Assembly (NCBI GenBank): GCA_023438325.1
Contig: JAEXRB010000324.1
Location: forward strand, 1 to 10,086
Origin: Pseudomonadota bacterium
Lineage (GTDB): Bacteria > Pseudomonadota > Gammaproteobacteria > Xanthomonadales > Xanthomonadaceae
Direction of reading: 5' to 3'
DNA: 10,086 bases
The position numbers and the translations under genes were made by a program. Below the pieces are notes generated by a model that searched no databases, had not been told where the DNA came from, and worked only from the letters and a program-made list of their open reading frames with translations. This document shows positions 1 through 7,089 of the stretch, piece by piece. Position 1 is the stretch's first letter; each line of letters opens with the position of its first letter.

Positions 1-1
1 C

Positions 2-520
2 TTCCTCTCCGGCAGTCGCGAGCCGCAGCCGGGCAGTGCGGTGATGGTGACGCGCGAAGGCACGCGGCCCTTGCTGGTGGAGGTGCAGGCGCTGGTCGAT
101 CACAGCCCGCTGGCCAATCCACGCCGCGTGGCGCTGGGGCTGGAGCAGAACCGGCTGGCGATGCTGTTGGCGGTGATGCATCGTCATGGCGGCATCGCGG
201 TGTACGACCAGGACGTGTTCGTCAACGTGGTGGGTGGTATCCGCATCCAGGAAACCGCGGCCGATTTGCCGGTGTTGCTGGCGATTCTTTCCAGCTTCCG
301 CGGGCGTGCGCTGGAAACGCCTACCGTGGCGTTCGGCGAGGTAGGCCTCTCAGGTGAAATCCGGCCTGTGCCCAATGGCGAGGAGCGCTTGCGCGAAGCG
401 GCGACGCACGGTTTCAAGCGTGCCATCGTGCCGCGCGCCAATGCGCCGAAAAAGCCCCTCGGCGGGCTGGAAGTGATTGCGGTGGAGCGGTTGAGCGATG
501 CGCTGGAGGCGGCGCAGTAA
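2..520 (+). CDS. radA: RadA/Sms DNA repair ATPase, C-terminal part (5' end outside window)
   Basis: RadA is a RecA-like ATPase with a Lon-protease-like C-terminal domain. It helps process branched recombination intermediates on DNA in the cytoplasm. The window holds only the last 172 codons: the frame is already open at base 2 and stops with TAA at 518-520. The visible part is the Lon-like domain. It has the block DVFVNVVGGIRIQETAADL, then FGEVGLSGEIRPVPNGEERL and EAATHGFKRAIVPRAN, all hallmarks of RadA/Sms. The zinc finger, Walker motifs and KNRFG motif lie upstream, outside the window. The GTG at 41 is an internal codon and not a start, because family sequence (FLSGSREPQPGSAVMVTREG) continues upstream of it. 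The gene converges with a PilZ gene 42 nt away. The family call is very sure; whether the full gene is intact cannot be seen here. Confidence 0.95.
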   Translation, partial: FLSGSREPQPGSAVMVTREGTRPLLVEVQALVDHSPLANPRRVALGLEQNRLAMLLAVMHRHGGIAVYDQDVFVNVVGGIRIQETAADLPVLLAILSSFRGRALETPTVAFGEVGLSGEIRPVPNGEERLREAATHGFKRAIVPRANAPKKPLGGLEVIAVERLSDALEAAQ

Positions 521-529
521 TCTCAATCC

Positions 530-550
530 GGCCTTGCCGTTGGCGAGGCC
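530..550. terminator. Hairpin between convergent radA and pilZ genes
   Basis: GGCCTTGCC (530-538) pairs with GGCGAGGCC (542-550) through a 3-nt loop, giving a 9-bp stem with one G-T wobble. It sits in the 42-nt gap between the stop codons of two converging genes, where a shared bidirectional terminator is expected. There is no clear T-run on either side, so termination strength is uncertain. The 3' arm is followed by a second copy of GGCGAGGC (552-560 region), forming a short direct repeat. Confidence 0.5.
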
Positions 551-562
551 AATGGCGAGGCG

Positions 563-955
563 CTACTCGCCGAGTACCGAAAGTTCGTGCTGCAACGTCT
601 GGTGGTTGCCAAGATTCAACTCGATCAGGCGCTTGAGCTGGGCGAAGCTGCCCAGGTCGATCTTGATGCAGGAAAAGCCCAGGCCGAGGCCTTCTTCGAT
701 GCGGGCCAGTTCCACGCCCATGCCGATCAACACGCCGCCTTCCAGGCGCAGATCCAGGCGGTAGCGCGTACCGATGCTGCCATCCCAGTCTTCCGGACGT
801 TCCACCAATACGCCAGACAGCGACAGGTCGATCACGCGGGTGTTCCACATCTGGCTGCCGGAAAAAAGTCGCACGCTGCCTTCGACGGGGATGCGGTTGA
901 AGCGTCGCTGGGCAACTTGGGATGCAGCGATATCGATGGGGCCGGGAATACACAT
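563..955 (-). CDS. PilZ-domain protein (probable c-di-GMP receptor)
   Basis: This is a 130-residue, single-domain cytoplasmic protein of the PilZ family, which binds cyclic di-GMP and passes the signal to partners controlling motility, biofilm or secretion. Both parts of the ligand-binding signature are present. The RxxxR motif is at residues 17-21 (RRFNR), and the [D/N]xSxxG motif is D43-L-S45-L-S-G48 (DLSLSG). The rest fits a small beta-barrel followed by a C-terminal helix (FAQLKRLIELN). The ATG at 953-955 is preceded by a purine-rich GAGGCGG. An in-frame TGA a few codons upstream rules out a longer form. The gene follows ypjD on the same strand, and its first 124 nt overlap the 3' end of the ypjD reading frame in another frame, so the two are probably co-transcribed. 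It lacks the PilZ-type (type IV pilus) non-canonical form, because the binding residues are intact. The partner is unknown. Confidence 0.9.
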   Translation of the reverse strand: MCIPGPIDIAASQVAQRRFNRIPVEGSVRLFSGSQMWNTRVIDLSLSGVLVERPEDWDGSIGTRYRLDLRLEGGVLIGMGVELARIEEGLGLGFSCIKIDLGSFAQLKRLIELNLGNHQTLQHELSVLGE

Positions 956-1752
956 CCGCCTCGAGCCAGAACCAGTTCAAGCACAATCTTGCTGCCGAAA
1001 AAAGCCATTCCAAGAAGGACCATTGCGGTCAGCGCAAGGCGTACTGCGCGCTTGCCTCGCCACCCGTAACGCACGCGTCCGAACAGCAGTGCGCCGAAAA
1101 CACCCCACGCCAGCAGCGAGAGCACGGTCTTGTGCACCAAGTGCTGTGCAAACAGATTTTCGACGAAGACAGCGCCCGTCATCAATGCCAGCGTCAGCAG
1201 TGCGAAGCCGACGAAGATCAGGCGGAACATCAATGCTTCCACCAGCGTCAACGGCGGGAACACGCGCAGCAGTGCACTGAAGCGGCGTTGGCGCAGGGCG
1301 CGCTCCTGAAACCACAAGCCGATCGCCAGCAATGCCGCCAGGCTCAGCGCGGCATAAGCCAGCAGCGCCAGACCGGCGTGCAGTTGAATCTGCCAGCCCA
1401 GCGGCTGCATCGCATGCCGATGCGGGGCGAGGAAGGCATACAGCGCCAGCGTGAGCATCGCGATGGGATAGGAGGTGACGCCCAACGCGCCGATGGGGCG
1501 GGAAAGTGCGAGCCATGCGGTGAGTGCGGCAGTGCCCAGGCCAATCAGCGAAAGCGCAGTGAAAAAATGCAGATCGATGCCACCGGAAGCGCGCCAGGAG
1601 ACGATGTGCGCAATGGCATGCAGCAACACCGCAGGCAGCGCGAGCAAGGCCGGGCCACGGCTGCTGCCGGACTCCTTCGCCAACTCGCGCGCCTGCCACA
1701 GGGCGGCGACGAAATACGCGAAAAGCGCGAGGCTGGCGAACAAGGAAGGCAT
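832..1752 (-). CDS. ypjD: CcsA/YpjD-type inner membrane protein (cytochrome c assembly family) with unusual C-terminal extension
   Basis: This is a multi-pass membrane protein of the CcsA/HemX-like 'cytochrome c assembly protein' superfamily. It is closest to the YpjD group, which in enterobacteria is also encoded divergently from ffh. About eight hydrophobic helices are visible (near residues 3-20, 34-52, 62-80, 85-107, 122-147, 176-200, 211-226 and 237-256). Conserved-type histidines occur in LLHAIAHIVS, in QLHAGLALLAYA and in HLVHKTVLSLLAW. The family end block WRGKRAVRLALTAMVLLG...GSKIVLELVL is intact. I chose the ATG at 1750-1752, since the TTG at 1801-1803 adds 17 residues (ERPRLPSRFRLCHTCA) that do not look like family sequence. 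The core ends near residue 264, about the usual family length. The frame then runs on for some 41 non-hydrophobic residues through the start of the PilZ gene. The exact biochemical role is not established; the heme-handling link is by family only. Confidence 0.85.
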   Translation of the reverse strand: MPSLFASLALFAYFVAALWQARELAKESGSSRGPALLALPAVLLHAIAHIVSWRASGGIDLHFFTALSLIGLGTAALTAWLALSRPIGALGVTSYPIAMLTLALYAFLAPHRHAMQPLGWQIQLHAGLALLAYAALSLAALLAIGLWFQERALRQRRFSALLRVFPPLTLVEALMFRLIFVGFALLTLALMTGAVFVENLFAQHLVHKTVLSLLAWGVFGALLFGRVRYGWRGKRAVRLALTAMVLLGMAFFGSKIVLELVLARGGCVFPAPSISLHPKLPSDASTASPSKAACDFFPAARCGTPA

Positions 1753-1819
1753 CGCGCAAGTGTGGCACAGCCTGAACCTGCTGGGCAGGCGCGGACGCTC
1801 CAAATCACGAAACGCGCTC

Positions 1820-1825
1820 TATACT
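1820..1825 (+). promoter_or_regulatory. Candidate -10 box for ffh
   Basis: TATACT lies 30 nt upstream of the ffh ATG in the 103-nt gap between the divergent ypjD and ffh starts. It matches TATAAT at 5 of 6 positions. No good -35 box lies 16-18 nt upstream (bases near 1796-1803 read GCTCCA/CTCCAA), so this is a weak prediction. The ffh ribosome binding site is also weak (AAGAA before the ATG). Confidence 0.4.
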
Positions 1826-1855
1826 CCGCAGTCGCCTTTTTCGTAGCCAAGAACC

Positions 1856-3229
1856 ATGTTCGATTCCCTGAGCCAACGCCTTTCCTCCACGATCCAGCGC
1901 CTGCGCGGGCGTGGCCGATTGACCGAGGAGAACATCCGCGAGGCCACCCGCGAGGTGCGCGTGGCACTGCTGGAAGCCGATGTGGCGTTGCCGGTGGTGC
2001 AGGCGGTGATCCAGCGCATCAAGGTGCGTGCGGTGGGTCAGGATGTGATGAAGAGCCTCACGCCCGGTCAGGCGCTTATCAAGGTGGTACGCGACGAACT
2101 CACGGCGGTAATGGGTTCCCAGAGCGCCGAATTGAATCTCAACGTGCCCGCCCCCGCCGTGGTGTTGATGGCTGGCTTGCAGGGTGCGGGCAAGACCACC
2201 ACCGTCGGCAAGCTGGCCAAGCTGCTCAAGGAGCGGCGCAAGAAAAAGGTGATGGTGGTTTCCGCCGATGTTTACCGCCCGGCGGCGATCGAGCAGTTGA
2301 GGACGCTGGCCGAGCAGACCGGCGTGCTTTTCTTCCCGTCCGATCCTTCGCAGAAACCGGTGGACATCGTCAATGCCGCCATCGCCGATGCGAAAAAGAG
2401 CTTCGTCGATGTGTTGCTGGTGGACACCGCCGGCCGCCTTGCCATCGATGAGGCGATGATGGCCGAGATCAAGGCGCTGCACGCGGCCGTGAGCCCGGTT
2501 GAAACCCTGTTCGTGGTCGATGCGATGACCGGCCAGGATGCTGCCGTCACCGCCAAGGCGTTCTCCGAGGCGCTGCCGTTGACCGGCGTGGTGTTGACCA
2601 AGACCGATGGCGATGCACGCGGTGGCGCGGCATTGTCGGTGCGTTACATCACCGGTCGCCCGATCAAGTTCATCGGTACTTCGGAAAAGATGGACGGTCT
2701 GGATGTGTTTCATCCCGACCGCATCGCCAGCCGCATCCTCGACATGGGCGACGTGCTCTCGCTGGTGGAGCAGGTCGAACGCGATGTGGATCAGGAAAAG
2801 GCCGCCAAGCTCGCCGAGAAGGTCGCCAAGGGCAAGAAGTTCGACCTCAACGACATGCGCGACCAGCTCGAACAGATGCAAAACATGGGCGGCATCCACG
2901 CCTTGATGGACAAACTGCCAGGCATGGGCCAGGTGCCCGAGCAGATGAAGAATCAGGTCACCGGCAAGGAAGTGCCGCGCATGATCGCCATCATCAACTC
3001 GATGACGAAAAAGGAGCGTCGCCATCCGGCGTTGCTCAATGGCTCGCGTCGTGCCCGCGTGGCGAAAGGTTCCGGCACCACGCCGGCCGATGTGAATCGC
3101 CTGCTCAAGCAGTACCAGGGCATGGAAAAGATGATGTCCAAGCTCTCCAGCGGCGGCATCAAGGGCATGCTGCGCGGCATGAAGGGCATGATGGGCGGAC
3201 GCGGCCCCGGCGGCTTTCCGATGCGCTGA
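1856..3229 (+). CDS. ffh: Signal recognition particle protein Ffh (SRP54)
   Basis: Ffh is the GTPase of the signal recognition particle. With 4.5S RNA it binds signal sequences of nascent membrane proteins and docks with FtsY at the inner membrane. The 457 residues match the usual length, and all three domains are present. The N domain is about residues 1-95. The G domain contains the P-loop GLQGAGKT (107-114), DVYRPAA (138-144), DTAGR (190-194), TKTDGDARGGA (from 248) and GTSEKMDGLDVFHPDR. The C-terminal M domain is methionine-rich, with the RNA-binding block ERRHPALLNGSRRARVAKGS and the DVNRLLKQYQGM helix, and it ends in a Gly/Met/Arg-rich tail (MKGMMGGRGPGGFPMR). It starts the cluster leading to rpsP-rimM-trmD, and a diguanylate cyclase gene begins 14 nt after its stop. 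All key residues look intact. Confidence 0.98.
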   Translation: MFDSLSQRLSSTIQRLRGRGRLTEENIREATREVRVALLEADVALPVVQAVIQRIKVRAVGQDVMKSLTPGQALIKVVRDELTAVMGSQSAELNLNVPAPAVVLMAGLQGAGKTTTVGKLAKLLKERRKKKVMVVSADVYRPAAIEQLRTLAEQTGVLFFPSDPSQKPVDIVNAAIADAKKSFVDVLLVDTAGRLAIDEAMMAEIKALHAAVSPVETLFVVDAMTGQDAAVTAKAFSEALPLTGVVLTKTDGDARGGAALSVRYITGRPIKFIGTSEKMDGLDVFHPDRIASRILDMGDVLSLVEQVERDVDQEKAAKLAEKVAKGKKFDLNDMRDQLEQMQNMGGIHALMDKLPGMGQVPEQMKNQVTGKEVPRMIAIINSMTKKERRHPALLNGSRRARVAKGSGTTPADVNRLLKQYQGMEKMMSKLSSGGIKGMLRGMKGMMGGRGPGGFPMR

Positions 3230-3243
3230 CGGACGATGCAACC

Positions 3244-4599
3244 GTGAACGCGACGGGCGAGGACATTCGCTTCAACCCGGCGGTGGTACGCGGTTTCATC
3301 GTGTTCGCACGCTGTGTCGGTGTTTTACTCGCACTGGCCGCGCTCGCAGTACTGCTGACCTGGATGACCGGCGCGGGGCCGTTGCGCGGGTTCGTGCAAT
3401 CGGGCATCAGCGCCCGCGCTGGAACAGCCCTGGGGCTGCTGATCGCCGCCAGCGCCCTGCTGCTTCGCTACAAAGCGCCGCGTGTCAGCATCGGCCTGTC
3501 GCTGATGGTGCTGGCGCTGGGCATCAGCGAGTTGGCGTATTACGGACTGGGCACCGGCGCTCTGGACTGGTCGCGTATCGGCGCCAGCTTGCCGGCATGG
3601 CCGGAACGGCCGCTGGAGCACATGACGCTGCTGACGGCACTGTCCTTCGTGTTGATGGGATGTGTGGGTATAGCGTCGGTGCAGGCACGCATGACATGGG
3701 CGCGCGATGCCGCCGCATTGGCGGTGGTGGCTACGGCAATGGCATCCGGCGCACTCTGGGGGCTGATCCTGGCGGGCGATGGTGGCGAGCTGCAACGTCG
3801 CATGCCGATCATGAGTGCAGCCTTGCTGTTGCTGTTGGCACTGGGGTGGCTGTCTTCGGCGCCCACCACCGGCCTTACCCGCATTGCCGTTGCCGACAGC
3901 ATCGGCGGCGCCTTCGCTCGGCGCTTGATCCTGCCTTCCTTGTTGTTGCCCCTGCTGTTCACCTTTGCCTTCAAGATGGTTCAAGTGTGGCTCGACATGC
4001 CCGAGTCACTGGCGCTGGCACTGGCGGCCGTGGCGGGCGGCGGTGCAGTGGCGCTGATGGTCGTTTGGGTGGCCTTTTTGCTCGATCGCAGCGAGCGTCA
4101 GCGGCGGGCCGTGCACGTGCTGCGCACCGATGCCACAACCGATGCATTGACCGGCGTGGCCAATCGTCGTGCCTTCGACGCGGCTTTGGCGAGAGCGTTC
4201 GATGACGATGCTTCCGGAGCTTTGCTGCTGCTCGATCTGGATCGGTTCAAGTCGTTCAACGACAGTTTCGGCCATCCGGCCGGCGATGAAGTGCTACGCG
4301 AAACCGGGCGGTTGCTGCGTGGCGCGATACGCCCGCACGACATGGTGGCGCGCTATGGCGGCGAAGAGTTCGCGATTCTGCTGCCGGGCACCGACGCGGC
4401 AGGTGCCGGGCGCGTGGCGCAGCGCGCGCTGGACGCGTTCCGCACGCATCCGTGGACGTTGCGGCCGGTGACGATCAGCATCGGAATCGCCGTGGCCTCG
4501 GAGGGCGACACGGCGCAATCGTTGCTGCAACGTGCCGATGCGGCGCTGTACCTCAGCAAGCGGGATGGTCGAGATCGCTGCACGCTGGCTGCTAAATAG
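3244..4599 (+). CDS. Membrane-bound diguanylate cyclase (GGDEF domain)
   Basis: Diguanylate cyclases join two GTP molecules into cyclic di-GMP. This 451-residue protein has an N-terminal half of about eight hydrophobic helices (first near residues 18-40, last near 254-280). That sensor module I cannot assign to a named family. A C-terminal GGDEF domain spans about residues 295-450. The signature reads GGEEF (372-376), a common active variant. The metal-binding aspartate is in the block DLDRFKSFNDSFGHPAGDE (D331 onward). An inhibitory I-site RxxD (RPHD, 363-366) sits exactly five residues before GGEEF, so product feedback inhibition is likely. No EAL domain is present. The start is GTG at 3244-3246, 14 nt after the ffh stop, with GGACGA upstream as a weak ribosome binding site. 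The tight spacing suggests co-transcription with ffh. This gene is not part of the classic ffh-rpsP arrangement. The signal it senses is unknown. Confidence 0.93.
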   Translation: MNATGEDIRFNPAVVRGFIVFARCVGVLLALAALAVLLTWMTGAGPLRGFVQSGISARAGTALGLLIAASALLLRYKAPRVSIGLSLMVLALGISELAYYGLGTGALDWSRIGASLPAWPERPLEHMTLLTALSFVLMGCVGIASVQARMTWARDAAALAVVATAMASGALWGLILAGDGGELQRRMPIMSAALLLLLALGWLSSAPTTGLTRIAVADSIGGAFARRLILPSLLLPLLFTFAFKMVQVWLDMPESLALALAAVAGGGAVALMVVWVAFLLDRSERQRRAVHVLRTDATTDALTGVANRRAFDAALARAFDDDASGALLLLDLDRFKSFNDSFGHPAGDEVLRETGRLLRGAIRPHDMVARYGGEEFAILLPGTDAAGAGRVAQRALDAFRTHPWTLRPVTISIGIAVASEGDTAQSLLQRADAALYLSKRDGRDRCTLAAK

Positions 4600-4607
4600 C
4601 GCGCGCT

Positions 4608-4623
4608 GCCGGTTCGATCCGGC
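4608..4623 (+). other. Small stem-loop after the diguanylate cyclase gene
   Basis: GCCGG (4608-4612) pairs with CCGGC (4619-4623) around a 6-nt loop, 9 nt past the stop codon. It is short and has no T-run, so it is at most a partial terminator or an mRNA 3'-end structure. It lies just upstream of the proposed rpsP promoter. Confidence 0.25.
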
Positions 4624-4628
4624 CCCAC

Positions 4629-4657
4629 TTGGCCGCAGGCCGATATCAAGGTACACT
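4629..4657 (+). promoter_or_regulatory. Candidate sigma-70 promoter for rpsP-rimM-trmD
   Basis: TTGGCC (4629-4634) and TACACT (4652-4657) are separated by exactly 17 nt, each matching its consensus box at 4 of 6 positions. It lies in the 108-nt gap between the diguanylate cyclase gene and rpsP, where a separate promoter for the ribosomal operon makes sense. Transcription would start near 4664. The leader of about 44 nt contains the hairpin CGGCC-attcc-GGCCG (4670-4684). Confidence 0.6.
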
Positions 4658-4707
4658 TTCCGGCTCACCCGGCCATTCCGGCCGCTGGGCAACACCGAGC
4701 AAACCTC

Positions 4708-4974
4708 ATGGTCAAGATCCGCCTCACCCGCGGCGGCGCCAAGAAGCGCCCCTTCTACCACGTCATCGTCACCGACCAGCGCAATAAGCGTGATGGTCGC
4801 GCGATCGAGCGTATCGGCTTCTACAACCCGGTTGCCAAGGGTCAGGAGCCGCGCGTCCAGCTCGACACCGACCGCATCAAGCACTGGATCGGCGTTGGCG
4901 CACAGCTGACCGAAAAGGTCGACCAGCTTTACCGCGAAGCCCTCAAGGCTGCGCCGGCTCAAGCCGCCGCCTGA
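4708..4974 (+). CDS. rpsP: 30S ribosomal protein S16
   Basis: S16 is a small protein of the 30S subunit that binds 16S rRNA early and helps fold its 5' and central domains. The 88-residue product begins MVKIRLTRGGAKKRPFYHVI and contains the family block RDGRAIERIGFYNP, followed by DRIKHWIGVGAQLTEKV. It ends in an Ala-rich tail typical of proteobacterial S16. Length and start are normal. It is the first gene of the compact rpsP-rimM-trmD unit, 19 nt before rimM, and has its own candidate promoter and short structured leader. Confidence 0.98.
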   Translation: MVKIRLTRGGAKKRPFYHVIVTDQRNKRDGRAIERIGFYNPVAKGQEPRVQLDTDRIKHWIGVGAQLTEKVDQLYREALKAAPAQAAA

Positions 4975-4993
4975 ATCTGAGCGACGTGCCGGC

Positions 4994-5500
4994 ATGAGCG
5001 GCGAGCGCCGTATCCTGCTGGGCCGCATCGCCGGCGCGCATGGCGTGCAAGGCTGGGTCAAGATCGAATCCCACACCCAGCCGCGCCGCAATATCTTCCG
5101 TTACCTGCCCTGGACACTGCGTCATCGTGGTGTCGAGCATGTAGTCGAGGCGGTGGAAGGGCGTGAACAGGGCAAAGGCCTTGTCGGGCACTGGCCGGCA
5201 CTGGAAACCCGCAACCACGCCGAGGCGTTGGTCGGTGCGGAAATCTGGGTGCCGCGCGATGCGTTGCCGCCGCCCCGCCCGGGCGAATACTACTGGGTCG
5301 ATCTGGAAGGCCTGCACGTGGTGGGCGCGGATGGCTTTGCCTTCGGCCGCGTCTCGCACTTGTTTTCGACAGGCTCCAACGATGTCATGTCGGTCATCGG
5401 CGAGCGCGAACGGCTGATTCCGTTTCTGCGCGACGATGTCGTCAAGCGCGTGGATCTGGACGCAGGCCTGATCGAAGTCGATTGGGATCCGGAGTTCTGA
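4994..5500 (+). CDS. rimM: Ribosome maturation factor RimM
   Basis: RimM binds S19 and helps mature the head of the 30S subunit; its gene classically sits between rpsP and trmD. The product has 168 residues. The N-terminal RimM barrel starts with LLGRIAGAHGVQGWVKIES (residues 8-26). The C-terminal PRC-barrel starts around GEYYWVDLEGL (97-107) and includes the family blocks FSTGSNDVM and RLIPFLRDDVV. It ends VDWDPEF, a standard RimM ending. The ATG at 4994 is 19 nt after the rpsP stop. Nothing is missing. Confidence 0.97.
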   Translation: MSGERRILLGRIAGAHGVQGWVKIESHTQPRRNIFRYLPWTLRHRGVEHVVEAVEGREQGKGLVGHWPALETRNHAEALVGAEIWVPRDALPPPRPGEYYWVDLEGLHVVGADGFAFGRVSHLFSTGSNDVMSVIGERERLIPFLRDDVVKRVDLDAGLIEVDWDPEF

Positions 5501-5522
5501 CCCGCGCCTAGGTCATCCGCCC

Positions 5523-6281
5523 ATGCGCATCGACGTTCTCACCCTGTTCCCCGAGTTCATCTCCGCCGCCGCGGCGGTTGGTGTGGTCGGGCGTGCGCAG
5601 CAGCGTGGCCTGATCGACGTGCAAGCGTGGAATCCACGCGACTTCACCCATGACAATTACCGCCGCGTGGATGAGCGCACCTTCGGTGGCGGCCCCGGCA
5701 TGGTCATGTCCACCCAGCCGTTGCGGGATTGCCTGGCCGCCATTCGTGCCGCAGCGCCGCTGCCTCCGCATGTCGTTTACCTCACCCCGCAGGGCACGCA
5801 ACTGACCCAGCGGCGGGTGCGCGAGCTGGCCGCGTTGCCGCGCCTGGTGCTGGTCTGCGGGCGTTACGAGGGCATCGATGAGCGCCTCGTGGCACGCGAG
5901 ATCGACGAAGAAATTTCCATCGGTGACTACGTGCTTTCCGGTGGCGAACTGGCGGCGGCGGTGGTGGTGGATGCGGTGGGCCGTGTGCAGCAGGGGGCGC
6001 TCAACGATGATGCCAGCGCCGCGCAGGACTCCTTCGAAGCGGGCCTGCTCGATTGCCCGCATTACACCCGGCCGGAGGTTGATGCCAACGGCGATGCCGT
6101 GCCGGCCGTGCTGCTCTCCGGTGACCACGCCGCCATCGCGCGCTGGCGCCGCCAACAGGCGCTTGGCCGAACCTGGCTGCGCCGGCCCGATCTTCTGGCG
6201 AGGATGACGCTGTCACGTGAGGATCGTCGTCTCCTGGAAGAATTCAGTCGCCAATGGCTGGATATGCGAGTAGTTGAATGA
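5523..6281 (+). CDS. trmD: tRNA (guanine-37-N1)-methyltransferase TrmD
   Basis: TrmD uses S-adenosylmethionine to methylate N1 of G37 next to the anticodon of Pro, Leu and Arg tRNAs, which prevents +1 frameshifts. The 252-residue product has the trefoil-knot SPOUT fold signatures: YLTPQG (86-91), CGRYEGIDER (112-121) and IGDYVLSGGE (133-142). The catalytic aspartate is D169 in DSFEAGLLDCPHYTRPE. The C-terminal tRNA-binding part has PAVLLSGDHAAIARWRR and RTWLRRPDLL. The ATG at 5523 is preceded by AGG at 5510-5512. Its TGA stop overlaps the ATG of the broken glycosyltransferase gene (ATGA), so that gene once belonged to the same transcript. The enzyme itself looks complete. Confidence 0.98.
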   Translation: MRIDVLTLFPEFISAAAAVGVVGRAQQRGLIDVQAWNPRDFTHDNYRRVDERTFGGGPGMVMSTQPLRDCLAAIRAAAPLPPHVVYLTPQGTQLTQRRVRELAALPRLVLVCGRYEGIDERLVAREIDEEISIGDYVLSGGELAAAVVVDAVGRVQQGALNDDASAAQDSFEAGLLDCPHYTRPEVDANGDAVPAVLLSGDHAAIARWRRQQALGRTWLRRPDLLARMTLSREDRRLLEEFSRQWLDMRVVE

Positions 6282-7089
6282 GTTCGCCACGCATCTGCTT
6301 GAACATGATCGTCAAGGATGAGGCGAAGGTGATCGGGCGCTGTCTGGCTTCGGTGCGTCCTTTCATCGATGCCTGAGTGATCGTCGATACCGGTTCCAGT
6401 GATGGTACTCAGGACATTGTGCGTGAACTGCTCGCAGATTTGCCCGGCGAACTGCATGAGCGTCCATGGAGGGATTTTGGCCATAACCGGAGTGAGGCCA
6501 TCACGCTTGCGCGTGGGGTGGTGACTATCTGTTCTTCATCGATGCCGACGAAGTGCTGGAGCTGCCCCAGACATTCCAGCGCCCCGTGCTTGGAAGCGAT
6601 GCTTATGCATTGCAGGTCAGTTATGGCGCAACGCGCTATCAGCGGGTGTGTCTGGTCGCCAACCATATCCCTTGGCGGTGGGAGGGCGTGCTGCATGAGT
6701 ATTTGGCCTGCGACCGGGCTTTCGAGCGCCAGGCACTGAAAGGGCCGCGCGTGCGTGTCTACAGTGACGGCGCACGCAGCCAGCAGGATGTGGTAGACAA
6801 GTACGCCGCAGATGCGCGTGTGCTGGAAGCGGCGCTGGCCCTGGATCCGGGCAACCGCCGCTACGTGTTCTATCTGGCGCAGAGCTACCGCGATGCCGGT
6901 GAACGGGAGGCTGCGCTTGTTCAGTACGATCGACGTGCAGCAATGGAAGGCTGGGACGAGGAGGTCTGGTACTCGCTGTATCAGAGCGCATTGTTGGCGG
7001 AGCGCGGAGGTCACGCTCTGGGCCGCACCCGACTGGAAGTGATAGCTCTTGCCGCGCGAGCTTTCCATGACCAGGGTGGCGAATGTTGA
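6278..7089 (+). pseudogene. Broken family-2 glycosyltransferase with TPR-like region
   Basis: Intact relatives are cytoplasmic GT2 glycosyltransferases (ICLNMIVKDEAxVIxRCLxSV...) with a C-terminal TPR-like part, probably acting in surface-glycan or protein glycosylation. Three lesions are visible. First, codon 33 (6374-6376) is TGA where the family has Trp, between VRPFIDA and VIVDTGSSDGTQDIV. Second, one base is missing near 6515-6520: frame 1 ends at ITLARG, and the metal-binding DxD block (DYLFFIDADEVLELPQTF) resumes at 6520 in another frame. Third, similarity stops near 7011 after WYSLYQSALLAERGG, and the last 26 codons to the TGA at 7087-7089 are antisense of another gene remnant. Between these lesions the sequence is very well kept (for example FYLAQSYRDAGE), so decay is recent. 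The ATG overlaps the trmD stop. No functional protein is expected; a product from an internal GTG at 6553 would lack the catalytic N terminus. Confidence 0.88.

Noticed and set aside
1753..1803. TTG start for the YpjD-type protein at 1803
   Set aside because: The extra 17 residues are Arg/Pro/Cys-rich and unlike the family, which begins directly with the first membrane helix (MPSLFASLALFAYF).
922..2451. Long + strand open frame spanning ypjD, the ypjD-ffh gap and part of ffh in another frame
   Set aside because: It covers genes on both strands and is Gln/Arg/Ala-rich low-complexity sequence, as expected of a shadow frame.
1805..3241. Long open frame on the - strand opposite ffh (about 478 codons, His/Leu/Gly rich)
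   Set aside because: It is the antisense shadow of ffh, caused by GC-rich codon use. Its composition is unlike a real protein and ffh is certain.
6374..6376. TGA in the glycosyltransferase as selenocysteine or programmed read-through
   Set aside because: The family residue is Trp, no obvious selenocysteine hairpin follows, and the gene is also frameshifted and truncated, so simple decay explains it.
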